Source of the DNA: Azorinus chamasolen
Lineage: Eukaryota > Mollusca > Bivalvia > Cardiida > Solecurtidae
DNA: 64,000 bases
Direction of reading: 5' to 3'
NCBI GenBank assembly: GCA_963576725.1
Contig: OY755251.1
Span: forward strand, 39,192,048 to 39,256,047
In this document: piece by piece, positions 10,893 to 20,668 of the stretch
Layout of the letters: each line of letters begins with the position of its first letter
Position numbering within the stretch: the stretch's first letter is position 1
Notes under the pieces: model-generated
Databases searched by the model: none
Told to the model about the DNA's origin: nothing
What the model saw: only the letters and a program-made list of their open reading frames with translations
Position numbers and translations under genes: made by a program

Positions 10893-11325
10893 CCGTAAAA
10901 CCTCTCTAAGCCGGAATTTCAATATCAATGCCGGTCTTTAAGACAGGAGACGGCTTAATGCATGATGAACGTCACGAAAAAAGCTCAAAGAAAGCTTTCT
11001 GCATGACTTGCATACTGCATCAACCCTTTCCCTGTTCTATGTTTATTCAAAATTCCAATACCTACTGAATATTCATGGACAAAATAGTTATAATGAAATA
11101 TGGACGGTTGAACATTGGAGCAATTTTAGAAAGGAACTACATAGATATTTCCAATTCCATTAGCAATCAGAGTAGACCTTGATTAGACGGCTCCTACAGG
11201 TCTTGGTCTACTCTTTTTGCAAGTGCGTGAAAACAAGTTTATGTGAAGGAAATGGTTCAGTGGTCACCTACTTAAAATTGTCTAAATTCGTCTATACTTA
11301 AATACCGGTTTGGAGGGGTAAATGA
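10893..11325 (+). mobile_element. M1 MITE split by H2 insertion
   Basis: Left end CCGTAAAACCTCTCTAAGCC preceded by TA. The core is cut in CTGCATTAAG at about 11019, an H2 copy follows, and M1 resumes at 11260 with GTGGTCACCTACTTAAAA and GGTTTGGAGGGG. Confidence 0.7.
11020..11259 (-). mobile_element. H2 hairpin MITE nested in M1
   Basis: TCAACCCTTTCCCTGTTC to GTGAAGGAAATGGTTCA. The palindrome at about 11164-11220 has one arm shortened. The insertion site is the TTAA inside the M1 core. Confidence 0.8.
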
Positions 11326-11489
11326 CCAGTTTTAGAGGTTATCTCTACCGTTTTTAGCTACTTGCCATACATGTCCCAGGATGGTATATAGTGCATATAG
11401 TTTGGGTCCATTTTCTCCCCTCTAGCCCACACTGAAATTGTAACAAAACTTGTATATAAAATAACATTCTACAGCATATTAACACTTAT

Positions 11490-11600
11490 ACAGTAGAAAC
11501 TGTCTTGAGAGGTCATTCTTTAAAAATAACATAGGAGTCTCAAAAAAGCAGGCGGTTGCTTAACGCAGAGCACAAGTAAGGGATAAAATACGAGTAACTA
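11490..11600 (+). mobile_element. M1 MITE fragment
   Basis: Starts CAGTAGAAACTGTCTTGAGA and reaches GCTTAACGCAGAGCACAAGT. The second half is missing. Confidence 0.55.
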
Positions 11601-11626
11601 TCAGGGCCCAAGCTCGTTTCATAATA

Positions 11627-11821
11627 CAGTAAAAACTCGATGATACGAACTTTTATTAATGTATGTCTTTGTATGTAGGTGGCTGTTTAATGCAAGGTGA
11701 AAGTGATGCAGAAAGCTCATAGAGGATCTGCTGGATGACTTTCATCCTGCATTAAGCTGTCATCTGTGTTAAAGATCAATAATGGTTCGTATTTGAGTGT
11801 TCGAATAATCGAGTTTAACTG
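11627..11821 (+). mobile_element. M1 hairpin MITE, complete
   Basis: CAGTAAAAACTCGATGATACG to CGAATAATCGAGTTTAACTG, flanked by TA. The core is AATGCAAGGTGAAAGTGATG with complement. Confidence 0.8.
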
Positions 11822-12129
11822 TAGTTTAAGAAAAACGTGTACAAATAGGAAATAAGTACCGTATATGTTACATGAATAGTCATGGCGTAAAGCGTTAAGG
11901 AGGTTTTGCAGTACGTATGTACCAAACTTTCCACATCTCAAAATAATACTCGTGCTACAATCTAGTACATGACTTACCGACTTTGTTGCGTCTTGCCGTC
12001 GGTAAATCTGAAAAATAAGACAGAAGAGATTCTCGTATTTATACAAAACTTGACACAGTACCTACTTATTATGTTAATGATATAAAATACCTGGACTGGT
12101 TGCATTATACAATGTCTAAACCGGGCTTT

Positions 12130-12432
12130 CAAGTTACAGCTGAACTCGGATAACTCGAAATTCGGATAACTCGAAGTAAACGTTTGGTCCTTCCAAAATT
12201 TACAATACAGAAATTTTCTAAAATGTATCATTACGCATATCTAGAAACACCTGCTGCAGCTTAATACATATCGAAAGCAATGCTTAAAGGTCCTACAGGA
12301 GCTTTCTGCATTACTTTAGACTTGCATTAAGTTATGAACCTGAGAAATTGTTCAGATTATAAATCGGATGGCTCGACCTCTCGAAGTGATTTGTATGATT
12401 CCTTAAAGTTCAAGATATTGAAGTTCAACTGC
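12130..12432 (+). mobile_element. M2 MITE
   Basis: Termini CAGCTGAACTCGGATAACTC and GATATTGAAGTTCAACTG. The interior has a worn core CTTAAAGGTCCTACAGGAGC. It shares its plan with the copies at 16500-16794 and 19458-19712. Confidence 0.7.
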
Positions 12433-13867
12433 AGTGTTGGCCTTTGAAACAGGTGACAGCTCTTAATACAGCGCCAATGCCGTGTAGAGGGCCTTTGAAA
12501 CAAGGTGACAGCTCTTAATACAGCGCCAATGCCGTGTAGAGCGCCTTTGAAACAGGTGACAGCTCTTAATACAGCGCCAATGCCGTGTAGAGCGCCTTTG
12601 AAACAGGTGACAGCTCTTAATACAGCGCCAATGCCGTGTAGAGCGCCTTTGAAACAGGTGACAGCTCTTAATACAGCGCCAATGCCGTGTAGAGCGCCTT
12701 TGAAACAGGTGACAGCTCTTAATACAGCGTCAATGCCGTGTACAGCTCTTTGCAGGTGGCGGTGGTCTAGTGGTAACGCGCTTGATTGTCAGTCCGAAGG
12801 TCCGGGGTTCAAATCCCGGACCCACCCAGAAATTTCAGAGACGCTTTTTCGTGTCTCCCACCCGCACATCCTCTCCACCCAGGGGTTAAAATGGGTACCT
12901 GTGAGGGTCATTCGCCGGTACTGCGGCTGCATGATTGCGCCATATGTTAGCAGTGCTCAATGTTGTAGGCCGATGACTCAGTGACCAGGGGAGTAAATGT
13001 ACAGTCGGCTGAGCGGTCATTCGGACTGAAAGTAGACTATAACTAGGTACTTTACTTTTTTAATACAGCGTCAATGCCGTGTAGAGGGCCTTTGAAACAG
13101 GTGACAGCTCTTAATACAGCGCCAATGCCATGTAGAGCGCCTTTGAAACAAGGTGACTGCTCTTAATACAGCGCCAATGCCATGTAGAGCGCCTTTGAAA
13201 CAAGGTGACAGCTCTTAATACAGCGCCAATGCCATGTAGAGCGCCTTTGAAACAAGGTGACAGCTCTTAATACAGCGCCAATGCCGTGTAGAGCGCCTTT
13301 GAAACAAGGTGACAGCTCTTAATACAGCGCCAATGCCGTGTAGAGCGCCTTTGAAACAAGGTGACAGCTCTTAATACAGCGCCAATGCCGTGTAGAGGGC
13401 CTTTGAAACAAGGTGACATCTCTTAATACAGCGCCAATGCCGTGTAGAGGGCCTTTGAAACAATGTGACAGCTCTTAATACAGCGCCAATGCCGTGTAGA
13501 GGGCCTTTGAAACAAGGTGACAGCTCTTAATACAGCGCCAATGTCGTGTAGAGCGCCTTTGAAACAAGGTGACAGCTCTTAATACAGCGCCAATGCCGTG
13601 TAGAGGGCCTTTGAAACAAGGTGACAGCTCTTAATATAGCGCCAATGCCGTGTAGAGGGCCTTTGAAACAAGGTGACAGCTCTTAATACAGCGCCAATGC
13701 CGTGTAGAGGGCCTTTGAAACAAGGTGACAGCTCTTAATACAGCGCCAATACCGTGTAGAGGGCCTTTGAAACAAGGTGACAGCTCTTAATACAGCGCCA
13801 ATGCCGTGTAGAGGGCCTTTGAAACAGGTGACAGCTCTTAATACAGCGCCAATGCCATGTAGAGCGC
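12433..13867. repeat. 50/51-bp minisatellite inside a hairpin MITE arm
   Basis: About 22 units of 50 or 51 bp (GCCTTTGAAACAAGGTGACA, then GCTCTTAATACAGCGCCAAT, then GCCGTGTAGAG). The unit resembles an expanded M1/M2 left arm (compare CTTTAAGACAGGTGGCAGCT at 33391). After the last unit, at 13868, the expected MITE core resumes as AAGCTTTCTGCTTGACTTTC. A SINE interrupts the array. Confidence 0.9.
12743..13059 (+). mobile_element. tRNA-derived SINE in the minisatellite
   Basis: A 317-bp insertion with a tRNA-like head holding an A-box-like TAGTGGTAACGCG at 12769-12781 and a B box GGTTCAAATCC at 12806-12816. A unique body follows and the element ends in TTTACTTTTT. It is flanked by a 24-bp target duplication (12719-12742 and 13060-13083). 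Both flanks carry the same CAGCGTCAATG variant, where all other units read CAGCGCCAATG. The acceptor and anticodon stems do not pair well, so this is not a working tRNA gene. Confidence 0.85.
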
Positions 13868-13978
13868 CCCAAAGAAGCTTTCTGCTTGACTTTCATCATG
13901 CATTAAGCAGCCACTTTCTTAATAGATATACATTTGTCTTTACTAAAAGTCAAGTTAAGAGTGGTACTACTATATAAC
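13868..13978. mobile_element. Right part of the MITE hosting the minisatellite
   Basis: AAGCTTTCTGCTTGACTTTC then ATCATGCATTAAGCAGCCAC, the M1/M2 half-palindrome and right arm. Its left arm is the 50/51-bp array. Confidence 0.6.
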
Positions 13979-13992
13979 CTACAAAAAGTATA

Positions 13993-14204
13993 TTAACCCG
14001 TTACTCCATAAATGCACATTTTCACGCATTTGCAAACAGAGTATGCCCAGATCACACAAAAAGCACAGATATAGAAACAGAGTTTGAGACAAAAAGTGAA
14101 GTCCCTGATCAGACGCCGTCTTGAAAAGGCGGTGTCTGAACTGGGACTGCACTACATGTATTTGTCTTGGTGCATTTTTGCGACACTGGCGGTGAAAGGG
14201 TTAA
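13993..14204 (+). mobile_element. Chimeric H1/H4 MITE
   Basis: The left half is H1 (TTAACCCGTTACTCCATAAA, then AACAGAGTATGCCCAGATCA). From about 14060 it is H4 (AAACAGAGTTTGAGACAAAA), with the H4 palindrome GATCAGACGCCGTCTTG and terminus GCGGTGAAAGGGTTAA. Confidence 0.8.
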
Positions 14205-14209
14205 TTAGG

Positions 14210-14640
14210 ATGAGACACCGGGTAACTCGAAACTTTCTGTATATTTTCATCCTGCATTAAGCTCTGCCTTTAGGACCCAGACTTTGAGCTCTTCTGGATG
14301 GTCACTTTATCCAAGGTATACCGTATTAGCAATCAAAACATAGCGATTATCTAAATGCACCTGGTAACACTGTCGGGTGAGTTACTGTTCAGTCTAGTGA
14401 CTTTTGTGAAAACAATGAGATCATGTAAACTGATTACTGAACAAAATACTGATTGCGTAGCATAAACATATTACCAATTGACTTGAAATATTTTCACTTC
14501 AAATACATTCATATTAGTTAAATAGCTCATGTATTCCTACATATCGTTTCTACTTCATTTGATGGAAGTTAAGGTAAGATAATGCTGTAACCTTTCCAAG
14601 GTACAAACACTCATCAGTGTTTAACTATAGACTCGACTCA
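14210..14640. other. No gene; a short MITE remnant only
   Basis: GATGAGACACCGGGTAACTCG and ACTTTCTGTATATTTTCATC at 14210-14260 are H3 and M1 core remnants. The rest is unassigned spacer. Confidence 0.45.
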
Positions 14641-14677
14641 ATATCAAACATTTGAACTTGTTAGAGCATTAAGAATG

Positions 14678-14991
14678 ACAAACAGTGCAGATCCTGACCA
14701 GAGGGTTACCCCAGTAGTCCACAGTGCAGATCCTGACCAGAGGGTTACTCCAGTAGTCCACAGTGCAGATCCTGACCAGAGGGTTACTCCAGTAGTCCAC
14801 AGTGCAGATCCTGACCAGAGGGTTACTCCAGTAGTCCACAGTGCAGCTCCTGACCAGAGGGTTACCCCAGTAGTCCACAGTGCAGCTCCTGACCAGAGGG
14901 TTACCCCAGTAGTCCACAGTGCAGCTCCTGACCAGAGGGTTACCCCAGTAGTCCCCTGAGCAGGGTCCACACTGTTTGCAGAAAGGGTTAA
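14678..14991. mobile_element. Hairpin MITE with internal 39-bp array
   Basis: The palindrome's left arm (AAACAGTGCAGATCCTGACC) is followed by seven 39-bp copies of arm sequence. The right arm GAGCAGGGTCCACACTGTTTG and terminus GAAAGGGTTAA then follow. Unexpanded relatives lie at 16869-16940 and 23467-23538. Confidence 0.75.
14681..14957. repeat. 39-bp minisatellite (7 units)
   Basis: Unit CAGTGCAGATCCTGACCAGA plus GGGTTACTCCAGTAGTCCA. The first four units read CAGATCC and the last three CAGCTCC. The 39-bp period keeps several frames open without any sign of a real protein. Confidence 0.95.
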
Positions 14992-15211
14992 CCCTGTTAT
15001 CCATAGATACACCTTTCTACACCTTTGCAAACAGAGTATACCCAGATCAGACGACCCCTACACGAGTTTGTTCATGATACAATATACATATCACCCATCA
15101 GTTTTTACATGGGCTTAATATTCCATTCTCCATGTGCTATTATAATAAATATTTTAATTAACATCCATGGTGTCATTATTTTACATGCATATGCATGGAG
15201 TAATGTGTTAA
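14988..15211 (+). mobile_element. H1 MITE, one palindrome arm deleted
   Basis: TTAACCCTGTTATCCATAG to ATGCATGGAGTAATGTGTTAA. It shares its first TTAA with the preceding hairpin element. The second palindrome arm is nearly gone after CACGAGTTTG. Confidence 0.8.
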
Positions 15212-15237
15212 GGCCAGATAGCTAATATCAAGCAATT

Positions 15238-15430
15238 ACTTTGCAAACAGAGTAAACCCAGATCAGATAGATCCTGTAGGAGCTGTTGATCAGGATCTGC
15301 TAGATTGGCATATGAAACTACAATTTCTGCCACGACCAAAACTGCCCTTATTTATGCTGTCAAAAATCCATCTAATTAATATTCACGATTTCATTATATT
15401 TACATGAATATTTATTAGGAATGGGGTTAT
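15238..15430 (+). mobile_element. H1 MITE, left end missing
   Basis: The palindrome begins TTGCAAACAGAGTAAACCC. The right arm AATATTCACGATTTCATTAT ends at TTAGGAATGGGGTTAT. Confidence 0.65.
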
Positions 15431-15837
15431 GGATTTTTAAAGTACCATATATGTTCGCTTGAACGAGGGTTTATGTCTTCGTAACAGTCCTCCTTTATGT
15501 AAAGAAAAATGTCAAATAACGCATCTTAAACATTTTTCTAAAGTGACTATATCTTCACCTATAGAAACAGTATACAGTATACGTATGCACGGTTACTCAT
15601 CCGGGCTAATGTCATTAGGCGAATGTAGATAACACTTTAGACCCAGATCAGGATCCAAACTATTTGACACTCTGATTATGTCTTTGAACAGAAACTGAAG
15701 AAAATCTTAATCATGCCGTAGTTTATCCGGCAGCGGAAGATTGGATAACTGAAATGGTATACAAACGCTAGACCAATGCAATGGTACTATAGAATAGGAG
15801 GGATAGCACCATTTAATTTAACTCAACTTTATGTTAG

Positions 15838-16035
15838 AAATAATGACATGAATATTTATTAGCTGGAATTTTATAACGGCATGTGTACATAGATTATTTT
15901 GGTATTGCTAGAAACTTAAGTGCCAGATATAATATATTTTCATAAGCGAACAGAGCGGACCCTGATCAGACGGCTACTACAGGATTCGCCTGATCTGTAT
16001 CTACCCTATTTTCAAAGGCGTGAGGGAAAGGGTTA
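15838..16035 (-). mobile_element. H1 hairpin MITE, reverse
   Basis: ATAATGACATGAATATTTATT, palindrome GCGAACAGAGCGGACCCTGA near 15955-16015, terminus GTGAGGGAAAGGGTTAA. Confidence 0.65.
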
Positions 16036-16194
16036 AACTGAAATGTTGGAAATGTGTCCAGATGATTGACCTGGCATGCTGCATACTGTTTCTCATCTGG
16101 ATCTAAACTATTTTCAGTGATAACCAATTTATCAAAGATCCACCCTCAGTGTGAAACAAGGTAACTGATAGCTTCACGCAAGGCACGAAATTAC

Positions 16195-16410
16195 CTTTAT
16201 ACCCTACCCTCCACCAGTCGTCAAGCGTGGCACCAGCCTCTATTGGTGGACGCCACGTGTTGGTGATGTGATTACCTATGTGTGCTGACTTCCAGCTCAG
16301 TTGCCGTTTGCGGGTCTCACACGCTCTGTCGCAGAAGCCCGTGTCTGAGTAGTATATTCTTCTACAACAGTACAAACAGTACCTGTCGTTCTCGGGGTTG
16401 TACCGAATAC
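16195..16410 (-). CDS. Cys-motif exon of an unrecognised host gene
   Basis: This reads as an internal exon on the minus strand. An acceptor (TTGTTGACTACAG) precedes 16410. GT donors are available after 16276 (CACATAG|GTAATC) or after 16195 (AAAG|GTAATT). The frame is phase 1 in and phase 1 out with either donor. The peptide contains CLYCCRRIYYSDTGFCDRAC followed by ETRKRQ, a C-x2-C-x11-C-x3-C cluster, and ends in a Trp-rich DDWWRVGYK stretch. The same cluster, the same following ETR and the same entry phase occur in the exon at 27194-27306, so the two are probably paralogous. The zinc-binding role is inferred from Cys spacing. No partner exons were found, so it may be an orphan exon or pseudogene. 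Confidence 0.55.
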
Positions 16411-16499
16411 CTGTAGTCAACAAATAGTAGATGAATGTACAAAAATGGAAATCAATAATATCGGGGGGGGGGGGTCCTGTCTCTGTATGCTGCATATTT

Positions 16500-16794
16500 A
16501 TACAGTTGAACTTCGATATATCTAGCTCGGATGACTCGAGCATCGAGATATCTCGTAATAAAAGTTCAGTCCTTCCACAATTTACAATGCTTAATTGTTC
16601 TAAGTTGTATCACTACACATATCTAGAAACACATATGACAGATAAATTCAGCTCGAAAGTAATGCTGAAAGCTTCTACATTAAGCTGTGAATTGAACAGA
16701 ATAGCAATTGGATGACTCGAACCTCTGTTATGTCGAAATAACTTGTATGGTTCTGTGAAGTTCGAAATATCGAAGTTCGACTGTATGTATACGT
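16500..16794 (+). mobile_element. M2 MITE, complete
   Basis: Termini TACAGTTGAACTTCGATATA and TATCGAAGTTCGACTGTA, with TA at the edges. It overlaps only the 3' shadow of the Cys-motif exon frame, not the exon itself. Confidence 0.85.
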
Positions 16795-16868
16795 GGTATA
16801 GTAGATGCAGATGTAGACTATAGAGTCCATTCGGTATACAAGTTTTAAACTGACTAGAGGATGTTTAA

Positions 16869-16940
16869 TAAAAACAGTACAGACCCAGATCAAAGGGTTC
16901 TTCTTGGAACCCACTAATCTGGGTCTGCACTGGTTGCAGA
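16869..16940. mobile_element. Hairpin element, unexpanded relative of 14678-14991
   Basis: Palindrome AACAGTACAGACCCAGATCA ... TGGGTCTGCACTGGTTGC with loop TTCTTCTTGGAA. Confidence 0.6.
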
Positions 16941-17397
16941 TGCAACTACAATCGCTTCTCACATTCGAACGTTTAATATTTATTGTATCGAATTCGCTGA
17001 CCCTCTTCATAAAGAAGAGAGCATCATGTACACGATTGGTCGTTATGCAAGTATCAGTGCACTGCAAGTGTTGTTTTTTGTTGGTTTAATTTATTTGCAC
17101 TTAATAAAAGTTACATAGGATATCCACACGCAGTACTTTACCGTGTATCATTTTTACCTCCCTTGATATTTAACGGTATAACAATTAAGTCATTGTATGG
17201 AAAGCCACACAGTTACTGTCTTCTATCGTGTGTTTTTTTTCTTCAATTTATTGCACCGCGGTATAGTCAAACAACTAGGTCTGACGTGTCAAAGGTCAGC
17301 CGAGTCCATTTTTTAGGGAGATCAGCATTCCGCATGTTCTAGGACCAATTTTTAAACAGACGAGTTTAGTATATGAGATAAAATTGAAGGCGGAATT

Positions 17398-17493
17398 GTT
17401 GTCAGCAGTTTAGCGCAGTGGGTAAAGTCTAGGTACGCAGAAGACATTGGGAGAGTAGTTTTTATTGAGCGTGGGTTCGAATCTCGTGTCGAC
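17398..17493 (+). ncRNA. tRNA-like sequence inside a TIR element
   Basis: A-box-like TTAGCGCAGTGGGTAA at 17409-17424 and B box GGGTTCGAATCTC near 17472-17484, about 50 bp apart. The ends GTCAGCA and TGTCGAC pair only partly. More likely a tRNA-derived module than a working tRNA. Confidence 0.45.
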
Positions 17494-17775
17494 CTTTTTA
17501 ATTTTTAATTTTGAATGAATAGTAGAGTATTATTTTATGTCATATTGTATAATTGTAATGGCCATTTATGCACATGTTCGTGAATGTTAGGGAAGGGTGC
17601 CTTTGTTTGAGTTCGAGTCCTATATTAGCCATATTTTCAATAATAAATCGATGCTAAAATATGAATATCAATATAAGTTTTAGCAAATGTCTTGTACAGG
17701 CGGCTTCTTAATGCACAACAAAACTAATGCTCTTAAGGGGACTTTCTTTAATATTTTTAACAAAAAAAACTATTT

Positions 17776-17860
17776 TAGGTTGATGCGAGACTCGAACCTG
17801 CGCCTAATAAAATGTTCGCCGATCATATACTTCTTTATGGTCCTACGACTTGTCCAATAC
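17776..17860 (-). ncRNA. Second tRNA-like sequence, opposite strand
   Basis: Minus-strand B box GGTTCGAGTCTC at about 17786-17797, preceded by a GGACAAGTCGTAGGACC stretch. A further partial B-box-like GAGTTCGAGTCC occurs at about 17610 on the plus strand. Confidence 0.35.
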
Positions 17861-18077
17861 TCTATATTTCCGATAACAAATGCGCTTATTCTTTATACCT
17901 ATAACTGAACATTTTCTTTTAGAAATGGCACGTGGATATCCGAAATGCTGATCTCCCTTAAAAATGGACTCGGCGAACCCGTGACCGTCAGACCTAGTTG
18001 TTTGACTATAGTAACAAATGAATTCATTTCAACTATATATGGTAGGAAAACACGTTTATATTGAACCGAATATCATT

Positions 18078-18328
18078 ATATTGTCCTGTTTTATTAACCT
18101 GTCAAAATTTAAATAATTATACGCTTGCTGAACACGCCATATATAGCTCGGTTGATATCGATTGTTTCCGCTAATAAAAGCTTTCCTACTTGGTTTATTC
18201 GAGTACTTGTACATTTATTGTGAATCTCGTGAAAAACGTTTGAAACACAGGTTCACCCAAGCTAAATATATCCTTTCAGTGACGTAGGAATATTCACATT
18301 TTGACAGGTTAATAAAACAGGACAATAT
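18078..18328. mobile_element. 251-bp MITE with perfect 31-bp TIRs
   Basis: The first 31 bases, beginning ATATTGTCCTGTTTTATTAA, are repeated exactly in inverse at 18298-18328. No coding content. Confidence 0.9.
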
Positions 18329-18370
18329 CAATCAACAATTTCAATACATTGAACGAAATCGCCCATGTAT

Positions 18371-18632
18371 AGCTCGAACAATTTGACCTGGACCCTGACC
18401 TACTTAATTTGCATAAATAAAAATTCGTAACATTGCACGGGTTTGTCCACGGCATGTGTCCCGGTAAGCAACTATGCATGGGTACACTCGTGATTGTATG
18501 GTTTACTTATGCACGGGTTAATTTCAGGGAGAATAGACTTCACGATTTACCGGAGTTTTATTTATACAGCGTCATCTCTCTCATTATGTATTCTGCATAA
18601 AGGTAAGGGTCCAGGTCAAATTGTTTGAGTTA
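18371..18632. mobile_element. MITE with AACAATTTGACCTGGACC termini
   Basis: Inverted repeats AACAATTTGACCTGGACCCT at 18377-18396 and the exact inverse at 18606-18625, extended by weaker similarity on both sides. Confidence 0.85.
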
Positions 18633-18912
18633 TACTCGGAAATGAATATGACTGGTATGTCTGAGTTTGAATACATCAGAATGTATAAAAAATAGGAAAA
18701 CAGTACTGGTAAAATTATACTTTATTTGCAAATAAACAACAGATAACAATGGCATAATTTGGGTCAAACAGGTTATTTTCACTTTATTTGCAGAAAAAAC
18801 CCAACAGATAACAATGGCATAATTTGGGTCAAACAGATTTGATACCTACAATACATATATAAAAAAACTATGAAATGTCCGTTAGAATACATTTGCATGG
18901 TTACAAACTGTG

Positions 18913-19013
18913 GATTTAGAGTACAGCAAAGCCTATGTAAACTAGGATTTAGAGTACAGCAAAGCCTATGTAAACTAGGATTTAGAGTACAGCAAAGCCT
19001 ATGTAAACTAGAT
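18913..19013. repeat. 33-bp tandem repeat, 3 units
   Basis: TTTAGAGTACAGCAAAGCCT plus ATGTAAACTAGGA, three nearly identical copies. It stays open for translation because 33 is divisible by three. Confidence 0.9.
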
Positions 19014-19034
19014 TTTCAATGTCGGTACATGTAT

Positions 19035-19104
19035 TTAGTCCTTTACTCCATGACTGTTTATTAAGATAATGCTTAGAAAGGCGTATTTATGGAGTAAAGG
19101 GTTG
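19035..19104. mobile_element. H1 MITE reduced to its two termini
   Basis: CTTTACTCCATGACTGTTTA joined almost directly to GCGTATTTATGGAGTAAAGG. The palindrome and inner arm are gone. Confidence 0.6.
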
Positions 19105-19457
19105 AGACAAGTGGCAGAAAACGATCTAAGTTCTTCTTACCTTACTGCAAGTCCGTTTTAAAGGTGTTTATTATGTTTATGTTAGTCAGCAAATGTTTTC
19201 CTTCATATCTTCATATAATTGTAATATAAACAATTTAAACAACGAGAATCACATAGTTCATTTGCTATCCATATAAAAAGGAGATTCACGAAACATAATT
19301 TGAAATCAGTTTATGAACAAGTATTACTTTAAGCAGTGTATTCATTACACGTACTAGTAGCATTATATAAACAGTATATTAGCACCAGTATGGGTTACTT
19401 AACCATTTACTCTGTATATACGCATGGAAACTGAGAAGATCCAGATTAGACGATCCA
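19105..19457. other. No feature recognised
   Basis: AT-rich spacer with only faint H1 bits near 19430. Confidence 0.45.
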
Positions 19458-19737
19458 GATATCTCGAACTTCAAGGGACCATACAAATTACTTCAAGATG
19501 ACTCCTCCGATATCTGATCATAACACTTTCTCAAGTTCACAGCTTAATTCAGCTTTTCAGCATTACTTCGACCTGCATTAAGCTGTCACATGTGTTTCTA
19601 GATATGCGTAGTGATACATTTTAGAACAATTATATATTGCAAATTTTGAAAGGACAGGCCTTTTATCCAAAGTTGGAGTTATCTGAGTTCGAGATATCGA
19701 TGATCAGCTGTATATGAATATTCATGAGGTAATGGGT
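19458..19737 (-). mobile_element. M2 MITE, worn
   Basis: GATATCTCGAACTTCAAGGG ... GAGTTCGAGATATCGATG around a worn core (TTTCAGCATTACTTCGACC). An H1 terminus follows (ATATTCATGAGGTAATGGGTTAA). Confidence 0.65.
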
Positions 19738-19739
19738 TA

Positions 19740-20330
19740 ACTACTGAGAAGAATACAATGTCAGTCGAATGTAATATAAAATACAATCTGTATAATTAAC
19801 TAAACCAATATCAAACCTGAAGTTGTTTTGTTTTATTGTAAATATTTGTTTCATGCGAACACCACTTTTCTTTCGTTCCACAATGAATCCCACTGTTGGT
19901 CAGAAAAATACACATACATCATGTATAATGTTCGAAAATGAAATAAACAGACGTTTAACATTATCTCTGAAAATAAATTACAGAAAAGTAACATTGAGAA
20001 CTGCAGCATTTTTTTTAAAGAAATGAAAGAATAATATAATTCAATTATTTAAGCATACATGTAGTTCAAATTTTGTAAACAAACATTACAATAAATTGAA
20101 GAAATACATATTATTTGAGAATTGAAACAAATAAAATATTTAGTAGAGGAAAGTTAACCATAGTTTAGTAGAGGAAAGTTAACAATAGTTTTGAATAGAA
20201 AGGTAAGATCAATAATTTTAATTTTAGAAAGAAAAACAAAATATTTGAAAATTGAAGCATACTATAAATTTGCTTGACGAAGAGCTGGCTAATACGTGTA
20301 TTATAGAACTTCCCTTGGAAATCCTCATCC
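19740..20330. other. No feature recognised
   Basis: Very AT-rich. A 67-codon frame at 19823-20026 has no recognisable content. A short direct repeat TTTAGTAGAGGAAAGTTAAC occurs twice near 20139-20182. Confidence 0.45.
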
Positions 20331-20339
20331 GTTCAAACA

Positions 20340-20462
20340 TTAAAATAAGTATCGGTCCTTAAGACTGGTTGCAGATTGCTGCAGGTTGGAAATCATACAG
20401 AAAGCTCCTCTGTGACCTTTCTGCATTACTTCGCCCGGTATTCAGCAGTCATGTGCCTCAAA
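20340..20462. mobile_element. M1/M2-type MITE fragment in the 3' UTR
   Basis: ACAGAAAGCTCCTCTGTGAC with TTTCTGCATTACTTCGCCC is a worn core. It lies just past the stop codon of the six-exon gene, so it is probably transcribed in its 3' UTR. Confidence 0.55.
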
Positions 20463-20529
20463 TGCCCCAACCTTTCTTCGCTAAAGTTTGGATGAGCTAG
20501 GTCTGAGTATAATGGTAAATAGATGTCTA

Positions 20530-20668
20530 TCATTTCACTTCCTTCTTCGGTTGGAAGTTTTTGGAAATTCTTGTGATGTTTGCCCTTGCTGATAGTCTCG
20601 CTGAAAGAGTCTTTGATTTTATAGCAGGTCCGTTGAGAATATCTCTATCTGTTGTGAGATCCATGGTG
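20530..20668 (-). CDS. Exon 6 (terminal) of the six-exon gene
   Basis: The acceptor TTCTGTTACAG precedes 20668. Its first base completes the AG| codon left by exon 5. It encodes 45 residues starting TMDLTTDRDILNG and ending QPKKEVK before TGA at 20530-20532. Confidence 0.8.

Larger units (their letters stand above)
17262..18010. mobile_element. 749-bp TIR element with tRNA-like modules
   Basis: Inverted termini of about 70 bp start TATAGTCAAACAACTAGGTC on both strands. Inside are two or three tRNA-like promoter modules (see separate entries) and no open frame of note. A TA target duplication is possible because both ends read TATAGTC. Confidence 0.8.

Noticed and set aside
12757..12828. Functional tRNA gene
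   Set aside because: Acceptor and anticodon stems do not pair, and the sequence is the head of a SINE with its own target duplication.
12433..13867. CRISPR array
   Set aside because: Units are contiguous 50/51-bp tandem copies without unique spacers, in a eukaryotic genome.
14644..15030. Overlapping open frames on both strands near 14.7 kb
   Set aside because: They come from the 39-bp array in a hairpin element.
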